From Sphingobacterium sp. lm-10 (lineage in GTDB: Bacteria > Bacteroidota > Bacteroidia > Sphingobacteriales > Sphingobacteriaceae), in NCBI RefSeq assembly GCF_023554555.1, contig NZ_JAMJWC010000001.1, positions 2,170,001 through 2,234,000 on the forward strand: a DNA stretch of 64,000 bases, given 5' to 3'. The notes under the pieces were generated by a model that was given only the letters and a program-made list of their open reading frames with translations, searched no databases and was not told the DNA's origin. The position numbers and the translations under genes are program-made. The stretch's first letter is position 1, and each line of letters opens with the position of its first letter. Below are positions 9,851 through 20,800 of this stretch, piece by piece.

Positions 9851-10450
9851 ATGAAAAAATTTGAAACTTTAACCTCTACGGTAGTACCATTGCCGATAGA
9901 AAATATTGACACCGATCAGATCATTCCGGCTCGTTTTCTAAAAGCGACTACCCGGGATGGCTTTGGCGACAACCTATTCCGCGACTGGCGCTTTGATGGC
10001 GAAAATCAACCTAAAGCAGATTTCGTAATGAATGATGCTACCTACTCCGGCAAAGTGCTGGCCGCAGGTAAAAACTTTGGCTGTGGCTCCTCCCGTGAGC
10101 ATGCCGCATGGGCTATTCAAGATTATGGTTTTGACGTGGTTATTAGCTCTTTTTTTGCTGACATTTTTAAAGGCAATGCGCTGAATAATGGTGTACTACC
10201 TATTCAGGTAACGGAAGAGTTTCTCGAAAAAATATTTGCTGCCACTTTTCAAAACCCTACCTCCAAACTATCGGTAGATTTGGAGGCACAGACAGTGACC
10301 ATTCTAGACACCAATGAATCGTTCACTTTCGAGATCAATGCGTATAAAAAGTCTTGCCTGATTAATGGCTATGACGACATAGATTATATATTAAGTCACC
10401 GATCAGAGGTCGAAGACTTCGAAAAAACCCGCCCATTTAGCTATGTCTAA
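9851..10450 (+). CDS. leuD: 3-isopropylmalate dehydratase, small subunit
   Basis: Swivel-domain subunit that completes the LeuCD active site. It has 199 residues. The family blocks are [36 protein letters not shown] and [19 protein letters not shown]. It begins one base after the upstream methyltransferase stop, and its 3' end overlaps the next gene by 8 nt. Confidence 0.97.
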   Translation: MKKFETLTSTVVPLPIENIDTDQIIPARFLKATTRDGFGDNLFRDWRFDGENQPKADFVMNDATYSGKVLAAGKNFGCGSSREHAAWAIQDYGFDVVISSFFADIFKGNALNNGVLPIQVTEEFLEKIFAATFQNPTSKLSVDLEAQTVTILDTNESFTFEINAYKKSCLINGYDDIDYILSHRSEVEDFEKTRPFSYV

Positions 10451-11930
10451 ACCCTTGGTCCACATACAAGATTTATGTGTGCAATACGGTTCAAAAACGG
10501 TATTGCAAGACTTGGCGTGGACCTATCAAGAGGGAATAAATTGGGCTATCGGCGGAGAAAGCGGATCCGGTAAAACATCGTTAGCGCGCGCCTTAGCCAA
10601 ACAAATCCCATATCAGGGATCGATCGCCCTAAATTTGCCGAGTTACAAATCTGCAGAAAGTGGATCTAAGCGGCAATCCGTTCTCTACATACCCAATTGG
10701 TATCAGTTTACTAACTTAGAAGGCGATCGTAACTTTTATTATCAGCAACGCTATAACACACATCAGGGAAGAGATACGAGAACAGTAGCTGGCGAACTGG
10801 CACACTTTGCGGAACAGGAAAACCTATCGCTCAACGAGTCATTACCCTATGTGCAAGTCTTAGGTCTTGAGGGGCAAATGGATTCACAGCTTATTGAACT
10901 TTCCAGCGGCGAGCACAAGAAGTTGCAGCTGGTAAAAGCTTTATGGCGCAAACCGCAGCTCTTGATCATCGATGAGCCGTACACCGGCCTAGATAAAGCC
11001 TCGAGAATAGCGCTAAACAAGTGCATCGACGAATTAGCGGATACAGGAGTACACCTAATTTTGCTAACTAATGACCCCAACCTACCGAAATGTATTAGCG
11101 CTTTCGCATGTATACAGGACGGTCAGTTAAAAGCAGTAGAGAGCGTTGAAGATTTTATCACCAATCAACCGCGTCAATCAGGTACTTTACCTTCTTTTCT
11201 GAAAGCTGATCCTGAATCAATCGGTGACCAAATCATTCAAATGAATCAGGTGAAGGTGCGCTATGGGGATAAGACCGTGCTGGAAGATATATCGTGGACA
11301 GTAAACCGAGGCGACAAATGGGTGATACAGGGATCTAATGGATCGGGAAAATCTACCTTGCTCAGTCTCATCAATGGTGATCATCCGCAAGCTTACGGGA
11401 TGGATATACGCTTATTTGGCAACCAACGTGGATCCGGCGAAAGCATCTGGGACATCAAACAAAAGATTGGATTAATATCCCCCGAAATGCACTGGTATTT
11501 CGACCAAAGTGCTACCGTATGGCATACCGTCGCTTCCGGCTTTTTCGATAGCATCGGCTTATTTTCACAAACATCTTTTCAGCAGAGAAAGCAGGTGGAC
11601 GAGCTACTGCACTTTTTCGATCTATTTACGGATAGAAACGAATTATTACAAACATTGCCATTGGGCAAACAACGGCTAGCATTACTTGCCAGAACGGTCA
11701 TCAAAAACCCGCCTTTATTGGTGTTAGACGAACCCTGCCAAGGCCTAGATCAAGCCCAAACACAGTATTTCAACGACGTCGTAGACGAGTTGTGTGCATA
11801 CGGAAAAACGCTACTATATGTCGGACATTACGAGAGTCAACTACCCAAATGCATAGATCATCGTTTGGTGCTAGAGAAAGGCCAAGTAATTAAGACACAA
11901 CATAAACACATACTAGAAGAGCGAGTATAA
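10443..11930 (+). CDS. Double ABC-type ATPase (ModF/PhrA-like)
   Basis: A 495-residue soluble protein with two ATP-binding cassettes in tandem. Cassette 1 has Walker [10 protein letters not shown] (about 38-46), signature [11 protein letters not shown] and Walker [13 protein letters not shown]. Cassette 2 has Walker [10 protein letters not shown], a degenerate signature [10 protein letters not shown] and Walker [13 protein letters not shown]. Length and layout match ModF-like twin ABC ATPases, which lack membrane domains. No molybdate genes are nearby. It overlaps leuD by 8 nt and precedes leuB by 23 nt, so it is translated as part of the leu operon. ABC-F translation factors are an alternative, but the long inter-cassette linker typical of those is not apparent. 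Role unknown. Confidence 0.78.
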   Translation: MSKPLVHIQDLCVQYGSKTVLQDLAWTYQEGINWAIGGESGSGKTSLARALAKQIPYQGSIALNLPSYKSAESGSKRQSVLYIPNWYQFTNLEGDRNFYYQQRYNTHQGRDTRTVAGELAHFAEQENLSLNESLPYVQVLGLEGQMDSQLIELSSGEHKKLQLVKALWRKPQLLIIDEPYTGLDKASRIALNKCIDELADTGVHLILLTNDPNLPKCISAFACIQDGQLKAVESVEDFITNQPRQSGTLPSFLKADPESIGDQIIQMNQVKVRYGDKTVLEDISWTVNRGDKWVIQGSNGSGKSTLLSLINGDHPQAYGMDIRLFGNQRGSGESIWDIKQKIGLISPEMHWYFDQSATVWHTVASGFFDSIGLFSQTSFQQRKQVDELLHFFDLFTDRNELLQTLPLGKQRLALLARTVIKNPPLLVLDEPCQGLDQAQTQYFNDVVDELCAYGKTLLYVGHYESQLPKCIDHRLVLEKGQVIKTQHKHILEERV

Positions 11931-11953
11931 AACTCGACAAGCAACGACATAAC

Positions 11954-13030
11954 ATGAAGAAGAATATATTAATCATCCCCGGAGATGGTATCGGGCAAGA
12001 GGTAACCCAATGGGGTAAGCAAGTGTTGGAAGTTATTGCGGCCGAATTTGATCACGAATTCGCTTTCGATGAAGCCATCATGGGGCATACAGCCATTGAA
12101 GCTACAGGCAATCCATTGCCCGATGAAACATTGGAAAAAGCCAAAGCATCCGATGCGATCTTATTTGGGGCGATTGGTCACGCCAAATACGACAATGATC
12201 CGTCTGCCAAAGTGCGTCCAGAGCAGGGTCTGCTAAAAATCCGTAAAGAGCTTGGATTATATGCTAATCTACGCCCAATCCTGTTATTCGATGAGTTGTT
12301 GGATGCCTCTAGCTTGAAGCCAGAAATTCTTCGTGGTACAGATATTCTATTCTTCCGGGAGTTGACTGGCGACGTCTATTTCGGAGAGAAGCTACGCAAC
12401 GCAGACAATACCTTTGCCTCCGACCTGATGAACTACCACCGCTACGAAGTAGAACGTATCGCTCGCAAAGCCTTTGAGGCGGCACAAACACGCGGAAAGC
12501 GCCTTTGTTCGGTAGACAAAGCCAACGTATTAGAAACATCTCGCCTTTGGAGAGAGGTGGTACAGGAGCTAGCTACAGAATATCCGGACGTGGAAACGGA
12601 ACACATGTTTATTGATAACGCTGCGATGCAGTTGGTTAAGAATCCAAAGAAATTTGATGTGGTCTTAACTGCAAATCTATTTGGAGATATCCTCACGGAT
12701 GAAGCTTCTCAGATTGCGGGCTCGATGGGTATGTTGGCTTCTGCTTCTATTGGTGATGGTACTGGTTTTTTTGAGCCGATTCATGGATCTGCACACGATA
12801 TCGCTGGCCAGGACAAAGCCAATCCGCTGGCATCTATCCTATCTGCTGCGCTTATGTTAGATATTGCTTTTGGCTTGCAAGACGAAGCGAAAGCAGTAAC
12901 TGACGCGGTAGATCAGACACTGAAAGCAGGTTGGAGAACTTCCGATATTGCCGATAAAAATACAGCTACTGATCGCATTTTAGGCACGGTGGCCATGGGA
13001 CAAAAGGTCATTGATTTTTTGAAGAAATAA
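11954..13030 (+). CDS. leuB: 3-isopropylmalate dehydrogenase
   Basis: NAD-dependent oxidative decarboxylation of 3-isopropylmalate to 2-oxoisocaproate in leucine synthesis. It has 358 residues. Visible blocks are IIPGDGIGQEV, RPEQGLLKIRKELGLYANLRP (substrate arginines), the metal region ADKANVLETSRLWR-like CSVDKANVLETSRLW, and FEPIHGSAHDIAGQDKANP. The order leuB-leuA follows after the ABC ATPase. Confidence 0.97.
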   Translation: MKKNILIIPGDGIGQEVTQWGKQVLEVIAAEFDHEFAFDEAIMGHTAIEATGNPLPDETLEKAKASDAILFGAIGHAKYDNDPSAKVRPEQGLLKIRKELGLYANLRPILLFDELLDASSLKPEILRGTDILFFRELTGDVYFGEKLRNADNTFASDLMNYHRYEVERIARKAFEAAQTRGKRLCSVDKANVLETSRLWREVVQELATEYPDVETEHMFIDNAAMQLVKNPKKFDVVLTANLFGDILTDEASQIAGSMGMLASASIGDGTGFFEPIHGSAHDIAGQDKANPLASILSAALMLDIAFGLQDEAKAVTDAVDQTLKAGWRTSDIADKNTATDRILGTVAMGQKVIDFLKK

Positions 13031-13078
13031 TCATGTAAAACAAGGGAAGTCAGCAATGCGATTACATAGCATTGGTTT

Positions 13079-13106
13079 TTGACTTTTTAATTTTAACTTT
13101 TTAATT
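13079..13106 (+). repeat. Four heptanucleotide repeats before leuA
   Basis: Four in-phase 7-mers, TTGACTT, TTTAATT, TTAACTT and TTTAATT, end 8 nt before the leuA ATG. The ACTT/AATT alternation is the same as in the array ahead of ilvN. Seen directly. Confidence 0.8.
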
Positions 13107-13114
13107 TAATAGTT

Positions 13115-14269
13115 ATGTTACACGATCCGAATCATTTGTACATTTTCGACACCACGCTAAGAGATGGCGAACAAGTACCCGGCTGCCAACTAACCACTCC
13201 GGAAAAAATCGAAATAGCCAGAGATCTGGAAACACTAGGCGTGGATATTATTGAAGCGGGTTTTCCGGTATCCAGTCCTGGCGATTTTCAGTCTGTCGTG
13301 GAGCTTTCCAAAGCGGTAGACAACGTGATTATCTGTGCGCTAACGCGCGCCAATGAAAATGACATCAACGTCGCCGCCGAAGCCCTAAAATACGCAAAAC
13401 GTCCGCGCATTCACACTGGCATCGGTGCGTCCGACATGCATATCAAATACAAGTTCAATAGCACGCGCGAAGAAATCTTGGACCGTGCAGTAGCCGCTGT
13501 AAAACATGCTAAAAGCCATGTGGAAGACGTAGAATTCTATGCAGAAGATGCCGGCCGTGCCGACCTACCCTATCTGGCACAGATGATCGAAGCCGTTATT
13601 GCGGCGGGCGCGACTGTCGTAAATATTCCAGACACCAACGGATATTGTCTGGCCGATCAGTACGGCGCGAAAATCAAGTACCTGAAGGAGCATGTCAAAA
13701 ACATCGATCAAGCAATCATTTCGGCACATTGCCATAATGATCTGGGTTTGGCTACAGCTAATTCCATTGCCGCTATTCAAAATGGTGCCCGTCAGGTAGA
13801 GTGTACGATCAACGGTATTGGCGAACGCGCTGGAAACACCTCTTTGGAAGAAGTAGCGATGATTTTGAAAGTACACGCAGCGCACTTCCCTGGTCTTACC
13901 TCTAACATCAACAGCAAGCTTTTTACGGCGATCTCTCAAAAGGTGAGCGCTATGATGCGTATGCCGGTACAACCGAACAAGGCCATAGTCGGTAAAAATG
14001 CCTTTGCACACAGCTCTGGCATTCACCAAGATGGGTTCTTGAAACACCGGGAGAATTACGAAATTATTCGCCCCGAAGACGTAGGTTTACATGAAGCCGG
14101 TATCATCTTGACCGCTCGCTCCGGTCGCCATGCCTTAAAACATCATCTGGAGCGCTTGGGTTACACACTAGATAAAGAAGCATTAGCATCTACTTACGAG
14201 CGTTTTCTCGTGCTGGCAGATGCCAAAAAAGACATCGCGGATGAGGATTTGTTGACATTAGTCAAATAA
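13115..14269 (+). CDS. leuA: 2-isopropylmalate synthase, short form without regulatory domain
   Basis: Condenses acetyl-CoA with 2-oxoisovalerate, the first leucine-specific step. The DRE-TIM metallolyase barrel is complete: [29 protein letters not shown], the metal histidines in [15 protein letters not shown] and [14 protein letters not shown]. At 384 residues it ends soon after the catalytic subdomain, whereas enterobacterial and mycobacterial enzymes run beyond 500 residues with a C-terminal leucine-binding domain. Feedback control by the usual allosteric domain is therefore absent. Citramalate or homocitrate synthase are related alternatives, but the leuCDB context favours leuA. Confidence 0.93.
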   Translation: MLHDPNHLYIFDTTLRDGEQVPGCQLTTPEKIEIARDLETLGVDIIEAGFPVSSPGDFQSVVELSKAVDNVIICALTRANENDINVAAEALKYAKRPRIHTGIGASDMHIKYKFNSTREEILDRAVAAVKHAKSHVEDVEFYAEDAGRADLPYLAQMIEAVIAAGATVVNIPDTNGYCLADQYGAKIKYLKEHVKNIDQAIISAHCHNDLGLATANSIAAIQNGARQVECTINGIGERAGNTSLEEVAMILKVHAAHFPGLTSNINSKLFTAISQKVSAMMRMPVQPNKAIVGKNAFAHSSGIHQDGFLKHRENYEIIRPEDVGLHEAGIILTARSGRHALKHHLERLGYTLDKEALASTYERFLVLADAKKDIADEDLLTLVK

Positions 14270-14300
14270 TCCCATCACACCTAAACAACATAAACGATTG

Positions 14301-15548
14301 ATGAATTTATCCACGTTGGAAATCGACTGCTTAGCAGCAAAAGAACGCATAAAAGAGGTCGTTTTTCGTACGCCCTTACAATACAATCATCACTTGTCTG
14401 AAAAGTACGGTGCGGAGATTTACCTAAAACGTGAAGATCTGCAAGTCGTGCGCTCTTACAAATTGCGGGGCGCATTCAATAAGATTAGTAGCCTATCGGC
14501 GGATGATTTGAAGCGTGGTGTGGTCTGTGCCAGTGCAGGCAATCACGCACAAGGGGTGGCATTATCGTGCAAAAAATTAGATATCAAAGGTGTGATTTTT
14601 ATGCCCGGACCAACTCCACGGCAAAAGATTACACAAACCGAAATGTGGGGCAATGGCAATATTGAAATTGTACTGACTGGTGATACTTTTGACGACTGCC
14701 AGATGGCAGCATTAGAGTACGCCGCTGAACATGGTATGGTATTTATTCCACCATTCGACGACATTAAGATCATTGAAGGGCAAGGTACTGTTGCCGTAGA
14801 GATATTGGAAGACCTCCCGGATGTGGAAGCCGTCATTATGCCTATAGGTGGTGGTGGTCTATCCTCCGGATTAAGCTTCTACATGAAACAACATGCACCA
14901 CATGCCAAATTGTATGGCGTAGAACCCGAAGGAGCCGCTTCTATGCAAGCCGCCATGAACAATGGCGGACCAATAGAACTACAAACTATTAATAAGTTCG
15001 TAGACGGCGCCGCGGTAAAGAAAATCGGAGTTCTGCCATTCGCCATTAGTAGCCAATTGCTAGACAGCGTTCGATCCGTTCCAGAAGGTAAAATATGTAC
15101 CACTATTCTGGAATTATATAATAAAGATGCCATTGTCGCCGAACCAGCAGGAGCCTTATCCATCGCTGCCTTAGATTTTCACCAAGACGAAATCCGCGGA
15201 AAAAAAGTCGTCTGTATCGTATCCGGTGGAAACAACGATATTGATCGTATGGGCGAAATCAAAGAGATGTCCTTACTGTACGAAGGTATTAAGCACTACT
15301 TCATCGTTCGCTTCCCACAGCGCCCTGGCGCGTTAAGGCTTTTGGTGACCGAAGTGTTGGGGCCGAAAGATGATATTACCCGGTTTGAGTACATTAAAAA
15401 GACCGAACGCGAACGCGGCCCGGCACTCATTGGTGTCGAGCTAGGTACCGCTAAAGATTACACCAGCCTGATAGGGCGGCTCAAAGCCTATAAGTTTGAT
15501 TTTATTGAAATCAATAAAGATCAGACTTTGTTTGAGTATTTGGTGTAA
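14301..15548 (+). CDS. ilvA: Threonine ammonia-lyase (biosynthetic threonine dehydratase)
   Basis: PLP enzyme that deaminates threonine to 2-oxobutyrate for isoleucine. It has 415 residues from the ATG at 14301; the preceding TTG codon is not preferred. The PLP lysine lies in RSYKLRGAFNKI, the phosphate-binding glycine loop is PIGGGGLSSG, and the catalytic core ends near residue 320. A single C-terminal ACT-like domain follows (YFIVRFPQRPGALRLLVTEV), shorter than the double domain of E. coli IlvA. It is the last gene of the operon, 31 nt after leuA. Confidence 0.95.
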   Translation: MNLSTLEIDCLAAKERIKEVVFRTPLQYNHHLSEKYGAEIYLKREDLQVVRSYKLRGAFNKISSLSADDLKRGVVCASAGNHAQGVALSCKKLDIKGVIFMPGPTPRQKITQTEMWGNGNIEIVLTGDTFDDCQMAALEYAAEHGMVFIPPFDDIKIIEGQGTVAVEILEDLPDVEAVIMPIGGGGLSSGLSFYMKQHAPHAKLYGVEPEGAASMQAAMNNGGPIELQTINKFVDGAAVKKIGVLPFAISSQLLDSVRSVPEGKICTTILELYNKDAIVAEPAGALSIAALDFHQDEIRGKKVVCIVSGGNNDIDRMGEIKEMSLLYEGIKHYFIVRFPQRPGALRLLVTEVLGPKDDITRFEYIKKTERERGPALIGVELGTAKDYTSLIGRLKAYKFDFIEINKDQTLFEYLV

Positions 15549-15564
15549 TACCATGCTCTAAATT

Positions 15565-15604
15565 AATTCCGCTAGGCAAAACCTCCAAAAAGCCTAGCGG
15601 AATT
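15565..15604 (+). terminator. Inverted repeat closing the ilv-leu operon
   Basis: Arms AATTCCGCTAGGC (15565-15577) and GCCTAGCGGAATT (15592-15604) are perfectly complementary over 13 bp with a 14-nt A-rich loop. The T-run is weak on the plus strand, but the position 16 nt after the ilvA stop fits a terminator. Confidence 0.7.
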
Positions 15605-15683
15605 GAATAAGTTCGTATCTTTAAGAAGAATTTATTACAAACCGATACTTTAGCCCTTAGTGCTATACCAAGAATCTATTCTT

Positions 15684-17477
15684 ATGCGTAAATCTATTAC
15701 CATATTGCTGCTATTATTGAACGTATCCGTACAATTAACAACGGCACAAAACAAAGCTTCCATCGATTGGACAAAAATCGATTCTCTACTTGAAAAAGTA
15801 AGAGTAGATTACCAAGTAGCTGGCTTTTCTGTGGCTGTAGTACACAAAGATAGCTTGTTGTATAGCAAAGGGTATGGCTATCGCAATTATGAGCAAAAGC
15901 TGCCCGCTACTCCTCAAACTTTGTATGCTATTGGCTCTTCGACCAAAGCCTTCACAGCAGGATTAATAGGCAAACTCTTTGGAGATAGCCTTTCTTTAGA
16001 TGACAAAATAACGCAACATCTGCCTGCCTTACGTTTTCAGGATGGGCGTGAAAGTCAAGTCACCGTACGAGATTTAATGGCACACCGCACCGGTCTTTCC
16101 CGTTACGACTTTTCTTGGTATCTCTTTAACACCGATTCCCGCGACAGCTTAATTGCGCGCGTGCAACATATGAAACCAAGTTCTGATCTGCGCGCTTCCT
16201 GGCTATATAACAACTTTATGTATCTGGCACAAGGAATGATCGCCGAAAAGTTAACTGGAAAATCCTGGGAGGACAATATTCGCACGCATTTTATGAATCC
16301 TCTGGGAATGAAGCAGAGCAACCTCACTATTGCTGATATGCTGCAAAATAAAGACGCTTCACTTGGATATATGGTAGATGGAGAAAAGAATATCCAATAT
16401 ATTCCCTATTATCATATCAGAGGTATGGGGCCAGCAGGCAGCATCAATAGCAGTGTAGCGGAGATGGCCAATTGGGTGAAAGCCTGGTTGAACAATGGAA
16501 AGTTCAAAGGCCAGCAGGTTCTACCAGCAAATTATGTACAAGAAGCATTAAGTTCACAGATGGTGATCGCATCAGCCTTACCCTCTGTCAAGCAACCAGA
16601 TGTACATTTGAAAAATTATGGTTTAGGTTGGATGATCGGTTCCTATCGAGGCCACTATCAGGTAGAGCACGGTGGCAATATAGATGGGTTTTCCGCTTCA
16701 GTAGCATTCTTCCCTACCGATTCTTTAGGAATCGTCGTGCTGACTAATCAAAATGGCTCTGAAGTTCCCGGCGTAGTCCGTAACGTCCTTTCCGATGAAT
16801 TATTGGGGTTATCTTTCGTGAATTGGAATACCCGTGGTGTGGAAAAAGATAGTGTTGAAACGGCAGTAAAGCCTGCTACAGAAGATTTAAGACAGGTGAA
16901 AGGCACTAAGCCATCACACCTGTTGGCGGATTATGTTGGACAATATCATCATTCAGCATATGGACAGTTCGAAATACGTCTTGAAAATGATACGCTTAAA
17001 ACACATTTAGCGACAAAGAATCTGTGTTTAGAACATTATCATTATGACACATTTGTTCTACGAGAACTGGGTACAGACAAAGAGAAGGAAAAAGATGACG
17101 AAGGGCAGAAAATCACTTTTCATACCAGCTTCGATGGAGATATCAAAAGTGCAGAGTTAGAGCTTCCAGAGTCGTTTGAATTTGCACGACAAGCACCTGC
17201 CAAGAAAGTAAGCACTAAAGATTTAAGTGCTTATGTGGGTAGGTATTCCGTAGGCAATATGAAAATTAAGATCACGGTAAGCAACGACATCGTCTATATG
17301 GATGTACCCGGCCAAAAAAATTATGAAACAATAGCGCAAGGCGATCACTATTTCAAAATCAAAGACCTTACTGGTTTTGCAATCCGTTTTGAAATCGATG
17401 AAACCACGGAAAAAGCAACAAAGATTAACTTAATTCAACCAAACGGAACCTTTTCCGCTGCTCGGATAAATGATTAG
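15684..17477 (+). CDS. Secreted serine hydrolase (class C beta-lactamase / D-aminopeptidase fold)
   Basis: A 597-residue exported protein. A signal peptide (MRKSITILLLLLNVSVQLTTAQ) supports the ATG at 15684 over a GTG at 15660. The penicillin-binding-type catalytic core has SxxK in GSSTKAFTAG, the YxN tyrosine in SWLYNNFMYLAQG, and the third motif HGGNIDGFSA. The C-terminal ~190 residues resemble DUF3471-type domains found in many Bacteroidota serine hydrolases. Substrate is unknown; such enzymes include esterases and peptidases. It precedes three SusC-SusD pairs, and relics of its 3' end lie between those pairs, so enzyme and transporters have been neighbours for a long time. Confidence 0.87.
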   Translation: MRKSITILLLLLNVSVQLTTAQNKASIDWTKIDSLLEKVRVDYQVAGFSVAVVHKDSLLYSKGYGYRNYEQKLPATPQTLYAIGSSTKAFTAGLIGKLFGDSLSLDDKITQHLPALRFQDGRESQVTVRDLMAHRTGLSRYDFSWYLFNTDSRDSLIARVQHMKPSSDLRASWLYNNFMYLAQGMIAEKLTGKSWEDNIRTHFMNPLGMKQSNLTIADMLQNKDASLGYMVDGEKNIQYIPYYHIRGMGPAGSINSSVAEMANWVKAWLNNGKFKGQQVLPANYVQEALSSQMVIASALPSVKQPDVHLKNYGLGWMIGSYRGHYQVEHGGNIDGFSASVAFFPTDSLGIVVLTNQNGSEVPGVVRNVLSDELLGLSFVNWNTRGVEKDSVETAVKPATEDLRQVKGTKPSHLLADYVGQYHHSAYGQFEIRLENDTLKTHLATKNLCLEHYHYDTFVLRELGTDKEKEKDDEGQKITFHTSFDGDIKSAELELPESFEFARQAPAKKVSTKDLSAYVGRYSVGNMKIKITVSNDIVYMDVPGQKNYETIAQGDHYFKIKDLTGFAIRFEIDETTEKATKINLIQPNGTFSAARIND

Positions 17478-17853
17478 TTAGATCTTCTGATACGGAACAA
17501 TCAAATACCCCTCATTCGTAGTTTACAAAATCAAGTAAATTTCTCAAATTAGTGACAATAATACACCTATAAAGACCTGTGTTTACCCCACAAAAACAAC
17601 AGGCATACTACCTTTTGCAGCTATATTTTTCCTCGCAGGTTAGTCGATAAAAAACTCCTTATTTTTAAAAATAAATTTTCTCAAAACGGAATAAAAACCA
17701 GATTTATATTCCAAACGTAGCATTTTTTGTTAATTTTGATCACCACTTGTAAAAAATATAAACTTAGAAAATGAACATCAAGGAGCAGTATAATCAAGCT
17801 GTTTCCTTTAACTGGTGAAAAACAACTTTTTATAAACTTAAAACACACTAAAC
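17478..17853 (+). other. Non-coding leader of SusC copy 1
   Basis: No gene is seen in these 376 bases. They hold the promoter-like block listed separately at 17731 and a leader (17831-17853, TATAAACTTAAAACACACTA core) that is nearly the same ahead of all three SusC starts. No terminator for the serine hydrolase is evident, so readthrough into the array is possible. Confidence 0.6.
17731..17752 (+). promoter_or_regulatory. Promoter-like block of SusC copy 1
   Basis: TAATTTTG matches the Bacteroidota -7 element TAnnTTTG, and the next 14 bases (ATCACCACTTGTAA) recur at the same place ahead of copies 2 and 3. It lies 116 nt upstream of the ATG. A clear -33 TTTG is not seen at standard distance. 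Confidence 0.55.
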
Positions 17854-20800
17854 ATGAAACAAAAATTACCTTTTTTAGGTATGCGTATGCTATTGTCGGC
17901 AGTGGTACTTTTCCTATTACATGGAAACATTGCCTATGCCCAAACAGCTACGTTTAATGGTAGGGTTACCGGCGATGGACAGCCCATATCCGGTGCAACA
18001 CTAACTATCGTAGAGCTGGAACGTACCGCTGGTACGGATGCAACCGGTTCGTTCAGCTTCCCTAATGTGGCCGCGGGTAGCTACACGCTAACAGCATCTT
18101 TCCTAGGCTTTGAAACCTACCGCGAGACGATTCGTGTGACAGCAGATATGACGCCGATGAATATTAGTCTGCAACCATCTACCGGAGAAGATATCGGTGA
18201 AATTACCATCGTAGGATATGCTTCCGTACAACGGAAAGACTTAACAGGTGCAGTAACACGGGTGAGTGAAAAAGACTTTAACCAAGGGCCTTTTACCTCT
18301 CCCGATCAGTTGGTTCAGGGTAAAGCTCCCGGTGTCCAAATGATTAACAACAGTGGACAACCAGGTGCTGCCACGACTTTTCGCATACGTGGTAACTCCG
18401 CGGTAAGTGGCGGCGGACAGCCCTTATTTGTGGTAGATGGTATCGCGTTAGATGGGCGTACGGCGCTTCCTGGCAGAAGCGCAAATCTGGGATCAGCTCC
18501 AGGAGGAAACCCACTAATCTTCTTAAATACGCCCGACATTGAGAGCATGGAGATATTAAAGGACGCCTCTGCTACAGCAATATATGGTGCCAGAGCAGCA
18601 TACGGTGTTGTGTTGATCAACACAAAACGCGGTAAAGCCGGCCCTTTGCAGGTTAATGTCAATGCTTCTACGGGTGTGGCATCTTTAATGCGCCGAATAG
18701 ATATTCTAGATGGAAACCAATTCCGCGGCGCGTTGAATAAGTATGGTATCACCGGAGGTGATCTCGGTGATAATGTAGATGCATTAGGAGCGATTACGCG
18801 TAATTCCATCGTGCAAGATTATGCAGTTTCCATGGCCGGTGGTACCGAGGATGCGAAGTTTAGGGCTTCTATCGGTTACCAAGACATAGAGGGTATTTTG
18901 AATAAAAGCGGTCTAAAAAAAGTGGCCGCTTCCGTGAATGGAAACTTCAAGATGCTAGAAAGTAAAAAGCTAGGATTAGATCTGGGGCTCATCGGTACCC
19001 AAACCAATGAACAATTCGCGCCAATCACTAACGACGCCGGCTTCGAAGGCAGCCTAGTGGGTCAGGCACTCAGCTGGAATCCAACCGAGCGGTTACGCAA
19101 CGAAGACGGATCTTTAAATATTAAATACGGCACATCCATCATTAACCCCTTGGCCATGTCGGAGGCAAACAATGACCATGCACGGATTACAACAGTCATT
19201 GGTAGCGTATCCCCATACTATAAGTTCAATGACTGGCTGGAGTACCGTGTACTCGGAGCGGTAAATTATAGTACTGGTATCCGTCGTGCTTCCACGAAGA
19301 GTTGGATCAACATACCAGGCATTCAGGCCGACCAGGCTGGTGGTGCGCTAGGTGGTGAAGCATCGTATGCCAACAACGAACTCATTACCAGTCAATTGAC
19401 TCACACACTAACTTTCAACCGGGAGATTGCTAACAAGCTGAACTTAAATGCCGTCGCCGGTTACGAATACATGAACTTTATATATCGTGGAATGGACTTC
19501 CGGGGTGTCAATTATGGAGATATCAACATCGATTACACAGATGCCCTTCAAGCGGGTTCCAGCGGCAACCGTGTCGTAAACTCCTTTGCTGATCCTAAAA
19601 CCGAATTGCAATCCTACTTTTTCCGCGCGATTTTCAATTACGATAACAGATACCTATTTACAGGTACTGTACGTCGTGACGGTTCTACTAAATTCGGGGA
19701 CAACAATAAGTACGGAAACTTCCCCTCATTTTCTGCAGCATGGAATATCCGCAACGAAAGCTTTATGCAGGATGTGGCATGGTTAAGCGAATTGCGTTTA
19801 CGCGCTGGATGGGGTCGTACCGGAAATCAGGAGTTTCCGGCGGGATCTTCCAGCAACCGTTACGGGTTTATCAATGACAATGCCGTTCGCCCTATTAACA
19901 ACGGAAACCCGGATCTACGCTGGCAAAGTGATGAGCAAACCAATATTGGGGTAGATTTCGGCTTATTCGGCACGAAACTGACCGGATCCATCGACGTATT
20001 CCAAAAGAAAACGACAGATTTGTTGTTTCCGACGATTCCACTCTACCCGAATGCTCCCGATGCACCAATCATCTGGAGTAACCTCGATGGCATAGTGCGT
20101 AATCAAGGTATTGAGCTTGCTTTGCATTCTACACTGCTCCAAAAAGAGCACTTAACCTGGAATGTGGGCGGAAACCTAACGCTATTGAGAAATGATGTAA
20201 GCAATATGAACAACGTCATCCTAACAGGTGCATTGAGCGGTCAGGGCGTATCGGGTGCTACCGTGGAGGTCATTCAATCAGGGCTTCCAATGTATGCCAT
20301 GATGACGAGAGAGTACTTAGGCTTAAGCCCGGAAGGGTTTTCTACCTATACCGACGATGGCTTCTCTATGCTATACGTGGGCAACCCAAACCCTAATGTA
20401 CTGGTGGGTTTCAGCACGGATGTAATGTATAAACGATTCACACTGACTGCTAATTTCAATGGCGCCCTGGGGCAAGATTTGTATAATAACACCGCCAATA
20501 CGGTACTGCCGATCACGAACTTGGGTGGCTTCAGAAATATTGCCGCCGGATTGTTAGACTCTCCTATCCAGGAATCATTGACCAATTCCGCTGCGCCATC
20601 TTCACGCTTTATCGAAGATGGTAGCTATATCAAACTAGCGAATGCCACCATAGGATACCGTGTAGGTAATATCGGCGCTTCCTTAAAAAACCTAAATGTG
20701 TTTATCAATGGCACCAACTTGTTGCTATTTACCAAATATTCTGGATTTGATCCAGAAGTCAATACGGCAAAAGGCGTGGGTAACACCGGGTCAGCAGGCA

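Noticed and set aside
13565..14047. 160-codon minus-strand ORF inside leuA
   Set aside because: Antisense shadow of the leuA barrel region.
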